Shown in pieces: positions 11,721 to 23,474 of a DNA stretch of 64,000 nucleotides. Made by a program: the position numbers and the translations under genes. Within the stretch, counting starts at the first letter, position 1. Each line of letters starts with the position of its first letter. The notes under the pieces were generated by a model that ran no database searches, was not told the origin of the DNA, and saw only the letters and a program-made list of their open reading frames with translations. This DNA is from Cryptomeria japonica (Eukaryota; Streptophyta; Pinopsida; Cupressales; Cupressaceae), in the NCBI RefSeq assembly GCF_030272615.1, contig NC_081411.1, positions 835,130,136 through 835,194,135 on the forward strand. Reading direction: 5' to 3'.

Positions 11721-11879
11721 CCATAACTCTCCTTGATCCTTTTGGGCTTCAATGCTAATGGGGTTTGAGTTCTGCAAGAGAGGCTGAGCTAGCTCAACTC
11801 TAAAATTTCCCATCTCAATGTCACAAAAATTCACCATATTATTTGGATCTACCTTTTCTACTATGGTTTCAAACCTCGA

Positions 11880-12285
11880 CTCTCTCTCAAGCTTAATATC
11901 TTGACCATTCACGGGTGTAGTGGCATAAGACAAATCAATTTGAACATTACTACCCATAACAAGAGTCCATTGTCTTGATAACAACATTCCATAATGTGGG
12001 GGAACATCAACCATAGTCACATCTACATGATATGTAGCTTCTGGGTAGTTTACGATTTTAACCTCTAGGTTCTTTAAAATCCCTATAACCGGTACTGACC
12101 TATTATACATGGCATAATATCTCCCATAGTTACAATAAACCCATAACCATGATTCCTTCATGACTCCTACTGGCATTATGTTAATGGTTGCACCTGAGTC
12201 TATCATGCAGTTCTTCACAAACTTGTTATTAATCAGCAGGGTCAAATAAAAAGGGTCTACTTGAGATGGGTTCTTGGTTATAGTA
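11880..12285 (-). pseudogene. G2 aspartic protease
   Basis: Residues 1-115 of the minus-strand frame from 12245 contain CMIDSGATINIMP with the catalytic Asp, and later YGMLLSRQW, a variant of the usual LLGRPW-type motif. Upstream codons to about 12285 still read as the same polyprotein. The protease runs in the same open frame into the extra RNase H. Confidence 0.7.
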
Positions 12286-13160
12286 GTACCTCATAATCAA
12301 AATCTCCAAATATTCACCAATTATTTGCCTTCTCACTCTACTAATATTGTTGAGTCTGAGTCTCTTTCCTTTTCTCTCGATGAACTTGATATGGAATCTA
12401 ACAATGTTGTGAATCGTGTGAATAAAACTATACCTCCTAAAGACCTATGTATTAATTTTTATCCCATTGAGACTATTGTTGCATCTGATGGCCCATTATA
12501 TATCACTATGAAGATCATAGACAAACTCTCAGAAGGGGTGCTCATTGGTCCAGTGTGTATGGTAGATGTGATTACTAAAGAATATCTTTATATTTGACAA
12601 TCGCATCAAATTACATATGATAAATCTAATGTTTCATCAAGGTGTATGATGGTTTCCCTTCCCCTACTATTGGTTCTATTATTTTACCTATTGAGGTTGG
12701 TACTAAGTGCTTAGATGTCACATTTTCTATTATTTCTACATTAGATTAGTTTCATGTGAAGTTAGGACAACCTTGACTCTCTTCCCTGAAAGCTATCCCT
12801 TCTATAATCCATAAGTGTTTGGAATTCCCTAATAATGGCACTATTGTAACAACTAATCATAACCTTTACCAACCCATAACGAAGCATGGTAATTTCATGC
12901 TTGATTACTTTTGGCCTACACAACCTGAACCTCTTAAGCCTCAAAATGACATCCTTTTCTTATCTTATCAAAAGTAGAAAAATGAGATGATCACGTCCTT
13001 GAGTAAGCCTACAGAACATATACCTAGGAATATTCCTCCTCCTCATAATGGACCTAGTATTCTCCATACTCCTTCTATCCCTCCCATATGTGTCTCAGTC
13101 TCACCTCCTACATTTTACAAAAGAAAGTTCTTGGCATCTTCTATGACTCAAATATTGGAA
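12286..13160 (+). pseudogene. Gypsy protease-region fragment, plus strand
   Basis: The plus strand opens at about 12274 with DGPLYITMKIIDKLSEGVLI. After stops it continues with GSIILPIEVGTKCLDVTFSI, AIPSIIHKCLEFPNNG and YFWPTQPEPLKP. This is the C-terminal protease and linker of a gypsy polyprotein, decayed by several stops. It lies head-to-head with G2's protease; the switch at about 12285 marks a rearrangement or truncating insertion. It ends at the copia LTR at 13166. Confidence 0.6.
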
Positions 13161-13165
13161 TGATT

Positions 13166-14357
13166 TGTTACCAAGAGAAACCTGAGAGGGGGAGGGGTGA
13201 ATTAATTTTCTCACAAGTATAACACTTAATGCAAATTATAAGATTAATATCAGAGCACAACACAATGAAAGATAAAGCACGAAAGCACAATATACACGAC
13301 ACCAATATTTTGACGTGGAAAACTCGGTAAAGGGAAAAACCACCATGTGAAACCCTACCCACAATCAAATAATACTTCTACAGCAGTATGTGAAATAATT
13401 ACAATGGGGATTGCACTTACAATCAGGCCAACAACTTAGATCTCACTTCTTATCACAAAAAGAGAAGTCTCACTGACTTACAAAACATCGGACTACAATC
13501 CGGAGAAAATGAACTGTGAAAGTAGCATCCACTAATGCTTGATATAGTTCCGGTTAAGCACATATGTCTGATCTATAATATCAAATCCTTCTGATCCCTT
13601 TGCTGAAAGATATGACTTTATTCACTCATAAACCTTTCTCTCATAATGCAAACATAACCATCGATCCCAAAAACCATTAATACCAATTACATGAATAAGT
13701 TACCTATAAATACAGATCATCAACCTTAATGATAAGGTTGGCTAAACCCTAAACCCAAAAACCCATAATTACAAAAATTACATCACACGATACCACCGAA
13801 CCAATATTATGATCTACATTACATAGCATGGACCTAATTCAAATATCCAAATAATTATATCCACCAAAAATTTTGCAAAGACCAAAATCCAACACGTTTC
13901 TCCAAGCGATAGAAACCCTTAGTGCAATAACATAGAAAGTGTAACAAGATCCAAATAGGACCAACATAACAACATGTCAGCCAATACAAAGTCACCAAAC
14001 ACTCAGGATATGATCAAGAAGCACCTTTAGCATGATAAAAACCGATTACATGAGCCAAACCAAAAACATCAAATATCACTAACCGGTACCAAGAAATACC
14101 AACTGGGAACATAAGCGATAGTTACCGGAGCACCAAAACATGAACCAATAGAATATGGAAAGCATATAGCCATCCTGAATAAGCATCCAAAACTGAGTCT
14201 AAGGATCTAATCATAACAGATCATAATCGAAGCCAAAACCAAGATAAACACCAAGACTAATCGGGATAGGTTCAACTGGGATAGCATAACCATATCCAAC
14301 CGAGATACAGTGTTGACATCAATGACAACACTTAACCAAATCTAGTATATGCCCACA
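13166..14357 (-). mobile_element. C1 3' LTR
   Basis: About 1192 bp, reading TGTTACC on the plus strand to GCCCACA. It carries the near-terminal CTGAGAGGGGGAGGGGTGAA motif shared with copia C2. The polypurine tract (minus strand) is the AAAGGGGGAGAT next to 14358. The LTR ends are TG...CA. The partner LTR is missing. Confidence 0.75.
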
Positions 14358-14870
14358 ATCTCCCCCTTTGGCATTGATGGAAACACTGATTGTGAAAAAC
14401 ATCCAAGTGCCAAGGAATGCCAACAAACTCCCAAAAGCTGATCTAAAATGTATCTCCCCTTGAGATTAACTGATCATCATATGAGCACCATCTCTCCCAA
14501 AGATTTGATTGTTTTCCACATGAATATAATCTCTCTCCCTTTGACATCAATAACAAAGGATGAATACCAAACCAAAAGTACTGAACCAAACAACTGACAA
14601 CTCTCCTTGAGTAGTAGCATCATCTCATCAACCCAGATCAGAAAAATATATATGATAAGCTCACCGGATTGATGCATTCCTACATCTCTAAGTCTCTTCT
14701 AGAGGGTTGGTAACCCCCAACTGATCTCTGAGATATTCAAAAGTATCTTTAGGCAATAGATTTGTTAGAATATCTGCAATCTGCTCCTTAGTAGGCACAT
14801 AAACCAATCTGACTTCCTTTGCTTCAACCTTTTCTTTCAAGAAAATATACCTTATAGAACTGTGTTTTGA
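14358..14870. other. C1 3' untranslated region
   Basis: Region between the LTR and the RNase H stop. It contains the polypurine tract at its left edge, two CTCTCCCCTTTGA-like pyrimidine blocks and the antisense of the pol C-terminus. No separate gene is visible. Confidence 0.5.
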
Positions 14871-16235
14871 TTAGGAATGAAATACCAGCTTCTTTGACAT
14901 ATCAATAGTAGCAGTATTATCACATTGAATACCAATAGGCTCATCATAACTTACCCTTATATCTTTTAACATATGTTTCATCCATAAAATTTGAGTACAG
15001 TTGGTTGCAACAACTACATATTCAGCTTTAGCAGTAGATAATGAAGTACATGATTGTTTCTTACTAAGCCATGAAACCAACTTCTTTCCAATAAAGAATG
15101 CATTGGCTATAGTTCTCTTTCGGTCATCCACATCTCCTGCCCAATCAGAGTATGTATAGGCACATAGTTTGAAATCATCATTCTTTGGATACCATAACCC
15201 AAGGTCTACTGTACATGCCAAATATCTGAATATCCTCTTTGCATTAATATCATGAGTTCTTCTGGGATCTAACAAAAATATAGAAGAAATACAAATAATA
15301 TTCATTATATTAGGTCTAGTCTGAGTTAAGTACATCAATCCACCAATCATTGATTTGTATTTGCTTGGATTCACTTTAGGATATTCATCATCCTTTGACA
15401 ATTTGTAACCCGTTATCATAGGAGTACCGACAGGTTTGGAATTCTCATCCAAATTTCTTAAGCAATTCCTTCACATACTTATTATGACAAATGAAAATAC
15501 CTTTATCAGTCTGAGTAATCTGCAATCCTAAGAAAAAATTCATCTCACCAATCATAGACATTTCAAATTCATTCTTCATATCATCAACAAATTTCATGCA
15601 TAGACTTTTGTCTCCTCCAAAAATGATATCATCCACAAAAAAATCAATAATCAATATGTCATCATGCTCAATTTTATAATATAGATTACTATCAGCATTA
15701 CCTTTGCTAAAACCGAGCTTAGAAAGATATCTATCCAATCTAGCACATTATGCTCTAGGGGCCTGTTTTAATCCATATAAAGTTTTCTTCAATATACAAA
15801 CCATGTCCTTGTCTTCTGATAAAGAAAATCAATCAGGTTGCTCAATGTAGACTTCCTCCTCAATATCTCCATTTAGAAATGCACATTTGGCATTCCTTTG
15901 ATATATTTGTAGTTCTTGTATGCAACATAGGTAAGAAATAGTCTTATCATTTCAATTCTTGCAACCAGAGCATAAGTTTCACCATAATCAACTCCTTCTT
16001 CCTATGAATAGCCTTTGCAAACCAATCTAGTTATGTTTCTTACAACTTGACCTTCCTCATATAATATTTTCCTAAAAACCCATTTAGTTCCAATAATATT
16101 CTTATCCTTAGGTCTGGGAACTAATTCCCATGTCTTATTATTTTCTATCTGATCTAATACTTCTTCCATTGCTTTCATCCAATTTTCATCTTTACTTGCT
16201 TCAATAAATGATTCTGGTTCAATTTGAGAAATCAA
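14871..16235 (-). pseudogene. C1 reverse transcriptase and RNase H
   Basis: 16235-16002 is the RT start (WMKAMEEVLDQIENNKTWEL, TKWVF). After stops, 15738-15445 holds the palm with the catalytic FFVDDIIFGG box intact. 15452-14871 is the connection and RNase H ([43 protein letters not shown]). The 15445 overlap marks a frameshift. Typical copia pol order; non-functional because of stops around 15740-16000. Confidence 0.8.
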
Positions 16236-18470
16236 TCATACCTCTTGAGTAGCTAATCTTCTTCTAGTCATCACACCTTTCCTTTTATCTCCAATGATCT
16301 GATCTTTAGAATGATTTAGTTTCACATACCTGGGAGTCTTTGAATTTTCTTGATTTACTGACTCTTTTTGTTGTTCAACAGTCATTCCTAAATTTCCTAA
16401 TGTTGCCAAAGTCACTGATTCTATGCTCTGAATAGATTCTTGCATTACCGGTTCAGGTCTGATAAATTCATCTTTCGATTCATAGTCATATGATCTGATC
16501 TGATTACTGCCTTCCTCATCCACATTAACATTTATGCTCTCAATTATCCTATTCAATCAATTCTAGGGTCAAATTTTCCTAATGCATCATCTCTTCAAAT
16601 GTAGCATTTACTTCAAATTTTTTTGAAATATCTAATAAGAGGAGTATGACCAAACTATAATTCATAAGGATTCTTACCGGTGTCACCTTTTATGTGTACT
16701 CTTTTGATAGTGTATACTACGGTATTGACAACTTCCCTCCAATAGATACTAGGCAATTTACCTTTAGTCATCATTGTCCTTGCCGCATCCAATGTGGTTC
16801 TATTCTTTCTTTCCACCAATCCATTTTGTTGTGGAGTTCTAGGTGCAAAAAGTTGTCTTTTGATTCCATTCTTTTCACAAAAATGTTGAACTCATTGGAT
16901 GTAAACTCACCACCTTGATATGATCTTAAGCACTTTATCTTCAGTCATGTCTCAGTCTCAACCGTAGCTTTGAATATTTTGAATTTCTCAACAGCTTCTA
17001 ATTTTTCTTTTAAAAATGCAACCCACATCATTCTAGAATAGTCATCAATAAGTAACATAAAATATCTATCACCTTAAAAACTTTTAGTCCTTGCCGGTCC
17101 ACACAGATCAATATGTTACTACTTATCAGATTGCCATTAGTTTTATGTCAAAGTTATACTATATACTCTAGTCGGTTACTATTACCGAAATATTCAGTCG
17201 GTATGCACAGTCTAGTCAGTTACAGAAGAAAGCAGTCACAGAACCCAGTATACACCGAGCTGTCTACCGAGTATCTTTACATGTCTATCGAGCAGCAATG
17301 ATGACACATCAAGTTGATATACACCGAGTGAAACGTGTTACCAGATTCATTGAACCTGGACATGCATATGAAAACGTGTTACAAGATCGAGGCACATCTA
17401 ACCATTATCACATTGGAAATTGCACTTAAAGATTGTGTATGATTTTGATGTTATCTAACCAATGAAGTGATTTGCATGGCTATTCATTCAATAAATCATG
17501 TTTGTAAGATCGAAGCAATGAATCAGATCACCATCATAAGAGATCTATTTATACAACATGAGCTAAGAGTTGAAGGGGTGTGCGCATGAGTGTAAGAAGA
17601 CTGTTACAGAGACACAGAGGTCACTGAGAAGATTTTCAGAGAACAGTCACAGAACAAAGTAAACAGAAGGGTTTACCGAGTTACTATATCGGTTATCGAG
17701 GTATGCTATAAGCAAGGTAATCTATTCTGAGCACATAGAATCTGCTATAACATTCCAGATGTAAAGTTGCAGATATTTGTAATGATTTTATTGTAATATT
17801 TTGAAGTTGTAAGAGAAACCTTTAACAAGGTAAAAGACTGTAATCAAGTCTATAAATTGTAAAGCCTCTAACTAGGTGCAGCATTTAGATGAAGTGTTGT
17901 AAAATCCTTTAGCAAGGTAGATCTAACAAATCTTGTTACTCCTAATAGGGTATGCTATCAGAAATAGCTAAACATGTAGCTCTAACCGAGCAATCTTTAT
18001 TATTGCAGTAGTGAAGTTGTGGGTGCCATCCCCACCGCAGTTTTTCTCTCTAACCAAGAGTTTCTGCGTAACCAAAATATATGTGTTATGGAGTGAATCA
18101 TGTATGATTGTTATCTATTTGTTTTAGCTTTATATTATGTTATTGCACTATTTGGTCTATGCATAACAGTAAAGTTATTATTGAAGAAATGTTTTGAAGT
18201 ACTGATTCACCCCTCCCCTCTCAGTACATTAGCTTTCCATATTGGGCCTAACACAGTATGAATAAGATCAAGAATCTCATTAGATTTATCATGTATTCTT
18301 TTGAAAGAAGTTCTGACTTGCTTACCCATTTGACATTCTCTACATATCGGATTATGAGGTTTGACAATCTTGGGCAAATCTCTGACGACCTGTGTTTAAC
18401 TAATCTTCACTATGCAATCAAAATTTACATGACACATCCTCTTATGCCATGACTAGCTTTCATCAATCTA
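16236..18470 (-). pseudogene. C1 integrase, interrupted by a solo LTR
   Basis: 16556-16236 is the integrase-RT linker (KTPRYVKLNHSKDQI). 17112-16560 carries the integrase core in several frames, including the NPYELWFG-type end. 18254-18470 carries the zinc-binding side. The solo LTR 17113-18253 splits the region at the GLCGPART equivalent. Unlike C2, C1 still retains the catalytic-core stretch between ENETG and PHELWFG. Confidence 0.65.
17113..18253 (+). mobile_element. Plus-strand solo LTR inside C1
   Basis: 1141 bp from TGTTACTACTTATC to GGGCCTAACA, inserted in opposite orientation to C1. Flanks CAATA (17108-17112) and CAGTA (18254-18258) match at 4 of 5 positions, fitting an aged target duplication. 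Its right end carries CACCCCTCCCCTCTCAGT, the reverse complement of the motif in the C1 and C2 LTRs, so it is a member of the same broad copia group. Confidence 0.7.
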
Positions 18471-18964
18471 AGAAATCAAACAAGATTTCTCACCGGAGTT
18501 TAAATGAAAAATATTTTCTTTGGTTTGGGTTCCGAAAGCAATTTCCAATCCAAATCTATTAATGATCTTGCATTTTCCATCCTTGAATTGGGAATGAAAT
18601 CCTCTATCCACCATCTGAATTACACTTAAAATATTATGCTTTAGGCCTTCAACATAATAAATGTTATTAGTATTGGTCTTACCATCCAATGATATTGTTC
18701 CTTTTCCTTTGATCCTACATGCCTCATTGTCTCCAAATCTGACTAGTCCGCCGTCAAATTCTTACAGTGTTAGAAATTTTCTCTCACCGATCATGTGATG
18801 TGAGAATCCACTATCTATAACCCATTCATCCTTTTATTCAATTTTAGTAGCCAATGCCTTCTCCTTAGTATGAGTTGCTTCAATAATAGGATCCAGAGAA
18901 TCATCCTTGATAGCAATAAAGACCCAATCTTTACCGAAGCTTCCATTTCCTGTTCCACTTATAG

Positions 18965-19020
<56 letters not shown>

Positions 19021-19588
19021 GTAATACCAAAATCATCATCACCAGCATAATAGCATGATTTATCCTTATTCCTTCTAAATATAGGTCTTCTCTGATATTC
19101 TCGATTAGGCTTATAACTCTTCACAAAACTTTCATGATTCCTAGCAGCTCTTTCTAGGCATCTTGAAGCAAAATGACCAATCTTATTGCATGAAAAACAT
19201 TTAAAAGGTACTTTTCCTTCATACTTACTTCCAGATGGTTCTCTAGGAATTATTCTAGCAATCAAGGCTTCCAACTCTTCAAGTTCTTTGTCTTCCCTTT
19301 CAATGTCTTCCAAATATTTAGCATATAACTCCTTCCAATCTATCTTCTTCTTATCGGAGGTAGATGCTTTAAATGCAGTTTCAGTTTTAGTAGCACTCTG
19401 ATCTCCAATTTCCTCAAGCTCAAAAGTGATCAATTTCCCAAGTAATGTATCTCTAGTAATAGGGGTACTTGACATTGTCCGGAGTTCATTAATTGCAATA
19501 GCCTTCATCTTATAAGTCGGAGGTAGAACTCTCAAAATCTTTGACACAACCTCATCCTCACTAACTGATCTGCCACAATATTTGTGGT
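18471..19588 (-). pseudogene. C1 gag C-terminus and protease
   Basis: 19588-18834 encodes the UBN2-type gag end (VSEDEVVSKILRVLPPTYKM) and a zinc knuckle CFSCNKIGHFASRC. It then has an acidic stretch with 18 consecutive Asp and the protease lead-in. 18689-18468 continues with GLKHNILSVIQM and NIFHLNSGEKSC before integrase. The protease DSG region falls around 18800-18835 between the two frames. The N-terminal gag is cut off by the LTR at 19589. Confidence 0.8.
18966..19021. repeat. (TCA)n microsatellite coding poly-Asp
   Basis: An uninterrupted run of about 18 TCA/ATC units inside the C1 gag. On the minus strand it reads GAT repeats and yields a poly-aspartate tract between the zinc knuckle and the protease. 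C2 has no such expansion at this place, only a few acidic residues. Confidence 0.9.
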
Positions 19589-20431
19589 GCAGGAGCACTT
19601 AACAATTTTGGTTGAGTTTGTTTCCAGGATGTTGGAATCATGTTCTTAGTTTTTTCATAAGGCTAAGAGGCCACTGAGTGTGTGCTCAAATGATTGTAAG
19701 GGCCCTAAGAGTCCTAATGGTCCCAATGTTGGCATGTGGGCTCTTAAGGGTGCCAAGTAGAGAACTTACTAGGATAAGTTGCTTTTGGGTTAATATAGGT
19801 TGGTTGGTGTTATTTTGGGGTTGTTGAGGTCATATGAGTTACTTGGAAGTGACCAAGCTTGGGGTTGAGAAAAGTTGCTCACCAAGGCAAAAAAATTGCA
19901 AAAGTTGTAAAAGTTGCTGGTATCAACTTTGCAACATTTTCACCAAATCTTATACACCAACGGCTAGCTAGTTGTCACAATTGGTGTTGGTGTAAATAAT
20001 TATTCATCATGGATATTATTACACTTACTTAAGTTTACTTAGGAAATGCATTTCATAATAGTTTGGGTATGAGACACTTGGGTGTTTGTGCCACATTGGG
20101 ATAGTGTGTGTAGGAGAAATTCCACCTTTTATGGTGTTGATCTTGTTGTTACACTCCACATTCAGTGGGTGATCCACCTCATGTGGACTATTATATTATT
20201 TCTCCTACCTACCCACACCTATTTCCTACCTACCCTTGTTTCTTATTGAGCCACATGTCATGTTTGTGTGCTCACATATCCCTAGCCTTGCCTATATAAG
20301 CAAGCTCATCTACATTGTATGTAATTATTGTTGATCATTTTCTATTGATGAGAATACAGTTTATTCTTGTCCTATATTGTGTCTCTATTTTGTATATTTC
20401 ATTGAGCTCTTGATCTTGGCAAAATCTCACA
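19589..20431 (+). mobile_element. 5' LTR (family L1) upstream of a copia-type gag
   Basis: About 843 bp from TGCAGGAGCACTTAA to AATCTCACA, followed at once by an initiator-Met primer-binding site. A TATATAAGCAAGC box lies at about 20292. It truncates C1's gag at 19588. A second, partial copy (about 93% alike by eye) lies at 34978-35357, so the two may bracket one composite element. Confidence 0.75.
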
Positions 20432-20444
20432 TGGTATCAGAGCC
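20432..20444 (+). other. Primer-binding site, initiator tRNA-Met
   Basis: TGGTATCAGAGCC directly after the LTR end CTCACA. It is the canonical complement of the 3' end of plant initiator tRNA-Met, used by most copia and many gypsy elements. Confidence 0.9.
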
Positions 20445-21965
20445 ATTGGGGCTTCATTGATTCATCTTGAAGAGGCATTATTGCGACGTCAAGAAGCAGA
20501 TCTGAGGAGCAGCATCTTTTGGAGGTGTCCTAGACTAGATTTGACCTCGTCATTGCGTTTAGGTGGCCGTTTCCATGAATTTTGGTTATAAAGTCGGCCT
20601 ATTTTGGTGAGAAATTTTTTTTCGCCAATTTTGCTATTATTGTACGGATTTCCAAATTTTCAATTAATTTTTCGAAAAAAAATAAAATTTATTTTCTGAA
20701 AAATTTTCAAAAAAAAAAATCAAAAATTTTGGAAAATTTCTCAAAAAAAATCAAAAAAAAAATCAATCAAAAAAAGCAATTTTTAGGGGGTCCGCAGACC
20801 CCCCCGTGACCTGCCGTACCCTGCAGGTCTGCAGCACTTGACAACACCGCTCGTACCTGCTGGTCTCTGCAACCGCTGCCGCCACGTCCCGTCCCGTCCT
20901 CGCCGCTCGCTGCTACCGCAATTGCCTTCTCCGCACCAAACTCTCCTGCCACCACCGCCGAATGGTAGCTCGGCTCCTCCCGACACCGGCCCCCATCCTC
21001 GGTTCCCGGCCCGCCGCTGGCCCTCTTGGCATCGGGCCCGCCGGTCTCTACTATCTCCGGCAGTGCCTCCCTCCCCGACGCTCAACCAGACAGGAGGACC
21101 CACGTTCGCCACATGGCAGGCGGCCACTGGCCCGCGGGTAAAACCCGTACGCACATCATCCGTACGGCCGCCACATCATCAGCCAAATCTGCTTGCCACG
21201 TCAAATTTTCGTACTCCACAGTCACCTGCACAGTCATCTGCCACGTCAGCAGTCCGTACAGTACGGACGCCTAGTCAGTAGGGAGGCGAAGTTTTTGCGA
21301 CGGTCATACAACCGTCAAATTTAACATAGTGACTTGCTGATGTTAGCGCCACATCAGCATTTTTCAAAAATTTTGCAGGCCCCTCTCATTAAGCTTTTTG
21401 ATTTTGCAGTTCAACTTCAAATGGCCATAAATTGCTCATTTTTGCTCCTTTTTGGGTGTAATTTTTTTTGAAATGGGCTAGAATTTCGTGCTCTCTGTAG
21501 TGGTGAAGAAATTTTTTGATTTTGATTCACTAATTTTTCAGAAAATGCAGTTTTTGGTGACTGTACCTGAGTAATCCCAGTTTTTGCAACTTCAGAGGCT
21601 TCGTTTAGGGTCATACGACCTCCTTTTCAGGTGCCGTTTTTTTTAAAGTGCATATTTTTTTGTCTACTTTCACATGGTGCTATTAGATTGATTCCATTAT
21701 AAGTAGAAATTGTACTTTCAGATTTTGGCCATTTTTGGATCTCTTGGTACTTGTATATTTGCTTGAATCTTAGTTAGATTCATTGCACTATTGATTGAAG
21801 TCTCTTATATCTCATTTTAGAAGTTGTAAAATTTGCATCATAAGTCCACTTTGCCTTGTTTTGCAAGTGGCTCATTGTAATCGCACTAAGTATAAAGTGC
21901 CAAAATCATCACTTTGGGGGGGTACCTTGATTGTGTGAATTTGGGGGGGTGTCTCTTGTGCTTTT
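20445..21965 (+). other. Leader of the copia-type element, with a GC/CpG-rich island
   Basis: A long untranslated leader. 20600-20775 is A-rich. 20776-21280 is abruptly GC- and CpG-rich, with long open frames on both strands that I regard as compositional shadows. An inverted repeat GTCCGTAC-A-GTACGGAC sits at 21252-21268. 21281-21965 returns to AT-rich sequence. No domain is recognised in the island's frames (Pro/Arg/Ser-rich). Confidence 0.6.
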
Positions 21966-23474
21966 GTGCTCTTGTGTTCCTTCCTTTTTGTTGCTATGGG
22001 TTCTTCTAAGTTTCCTCTCTTAACTCCTCATAATTATGCTACTTGGAAAATTGATGCATGGAGTAAACTTATGGAAAAAGGACTCACTCATTACATTGAT
22101 GGAACTATTGTTGCTCCCGCTGATCCTAAGGTTGATCCAGTTGGTCACTTGGATTGGCTCACTAAAAATATCATGGCAATTGGTACCTTAAGAAAGTATG
22201 TATCAAAGGATCTCATTTTTCATATTGAGAAGTGTACTCTAATCAAGGATGCTTGGCAAAAGTTTCAAGACTTGTATGGTCAAGTTGATGAGATTAGGGG
22301 ATATCAAATTGATAGTGATCTCACCATGTTAGATCCCAAGAACTTTGATACTATACAAGATTATGTCACTAAGGCAAAAGAGTTGAGGGCACAACTCAAA
22401 GATTGTGGCATTGATAAGAAGGATACTCAATTGATATTCAACTTGATAGGCAAGCTTCCACAAGAATATGCAGCATTTGTTTCTAGTTTCCAAACCCATA
22501 GGATGACAATGGGTTCAAGCTACAAAATGCCTACATTTGATGCTTTCAATGAAATGTTGATGATGGAACAAACTAAGTTGATAAGCATGGGCATTCTTAA
22601 GGCTTCTAAGTCTCAAGTATTAGTGGCAAATCAAGGGAACAAAGGAAATCAAGGAAAGGACAACTCAAACAAGAAGAAATGGCAATCAAAGCCTAAGGAC
22701 AAAGCACCATCTTCTCCAAAACAAGGAGATTCATCCCCTTCCAAGAGAGATAATTCACCAAAGAGGGAGAGACCTACTTGTGCTTATTGTAAAAAGATTG
22801 GTCATGAGGAGCATTGTTGCCATTCTAAGAAGATTGATGAGCTTACACATATCATCAAAAAGCATAACATTGATTTGCCTAAAGTCTACAAGAAGGATTA
22901 TTCATCAACTTCCACTTCCTCACATTCAAAAGGAAAAGGGCAAGCATTCATGGCTTCTACAAGTGGGAAGACTCACTCTTTTGGAACAAGAAAAGGAAAA
23001 GCCCTATGTGCTACTATCAGTCATGATTCAGAGAGATGGCTTCTAGATTCAGGGGCTTCTCATCATATGGCATCTTCGCAGTCTATGTTCTCTACATTTG
23101 AGCCTTGCACCATGCCACAGATTTTGATGGGCAATCATACATACATGGATGTGATTGGGAAAGGATCTATTGACATTGGGGATAACTCCTTCAATGATGT
23201 GTTGTGTGTACCCCACTTGACAAACAATCTCCTTTCTATCTATCAAATCACACATGGCGAAACTAAGAGAGTCGTGGAGTTCACACCTGACTCAATTTTC
23301 ATTAGAGACTTGGAGACTAGAGCTATCATGGTGATTGGGGTGGTTGATCATGCATCTCGGTTTACTCCTTTTCAGATTTTGTTGATGATGATGATTTCAC
23401 ATTTGATGATTCTACACATGATGATCACATTTCTTGTGATGGTTCAGATTTTGAGGAGAACTTTGGGCACTTGA
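21966..23474 (+). CDS. Copia-type Gag-protease polyprotein
   Basis: 502 codons from 21966; the likely true start is the Met at 21996 (MGSSKFPLLTPHNYATWKID). The N-terminal 230 residues are a UBN2/copia gag. A basic Lys/Ser-rich stretch (230-275) is followed by a zinc knuckle CAYCKKIGHEEHCC. Then comes an aspartic protease with WLLDSGASHHM and DVLCVPHLTNNLLSI. The frame drifts after GVVDHASRF near 23365, where a one-base shift moves the reading into the next ORF. No integrase or RT follows. It would make capsid-like particles and its own protease, but needs RT in trans. Confidence 0.85.
   Translation: MLLCSFLFVAMGSSKFPLLTPHNYATWKIDAWSKLMEKGLTHYIDGTIVAPADPKVDPVGHLDWLTKNIMAIGTLRKYVSKDLIFHIEKCTLIKDAWQKFQDLYGQVDEIRGYQIDSDLTMLDPKNFDTIQDYVTKAKELRAQLKDCGIDKKDTQLIFNLIGKLPQEYAAFVSSFQTHRMTMGSSYKMPTFDAFNEMLMMEQTKLISMGILKASKSQVLVANQGNKGNQGKDNSNKKKWQSKPKDKAPSSPKQGDSSPSKRDNSPKRERPTCAYCKKIGHEEHCCHSKKIDELTHIIKKHNIDLPKVYKKDYSSTSTSSHSKGKGQAFMASTSGKTHSFGTRKGKALCATISHDSERWLLDSGASHHMASSQSMFSTFEPCTMPQILMGNHTYMDVIGKGSIDIGDNSFNDVLCVPHLTNNLLSIYQITHGETKRVVEFTPDSIFIRDLETRAIMVIGVVDHASRFTPFQILLMMMISHLMILHMMITFLVMVQILRRTLGT

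Larger units (their letters stand above)
8241..12285 (-). mobile_element. Decayed Ty3/gypsy element G2 with RNase H between protease and RT
   Basis: On the minus strand the domains run protease, RNase H (11.7-11.3 kb), RT, second RNase H, integrase. The frame is broken by many stops and small shifts. No LTRs could be assigned on either side. The gag part is missing: at about 12285 the sequence switches to a plus-strand protease fragment of another gypsy. The domain order differs from that of G4, where both RNase H domains follow RT. Confidence 0.8.
13166..19588 (-). mobile_element. Ty1/copia element C1 (5' end truncated)
   Basis: Minus-strand copia with its 3' LTR at left (13166-14357), then RNase H, RT, integrase, protease and the gag C-terminus in reverse order. 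The gag stops abruptly at 19588, where another element's LTR begins. A plus-strand solo LTR (17113-18253) interrupts the integrase. The coding regions are split by stops and shifts. Confidence 0.85.

Noticed and set aside
20783-21281. Overlapping long ORFs on both strands (147, 123 and 82 codons)
   Set aside because: They follow from the GC-rich composition, have no domain, and lie in the leader before a clear gag start.
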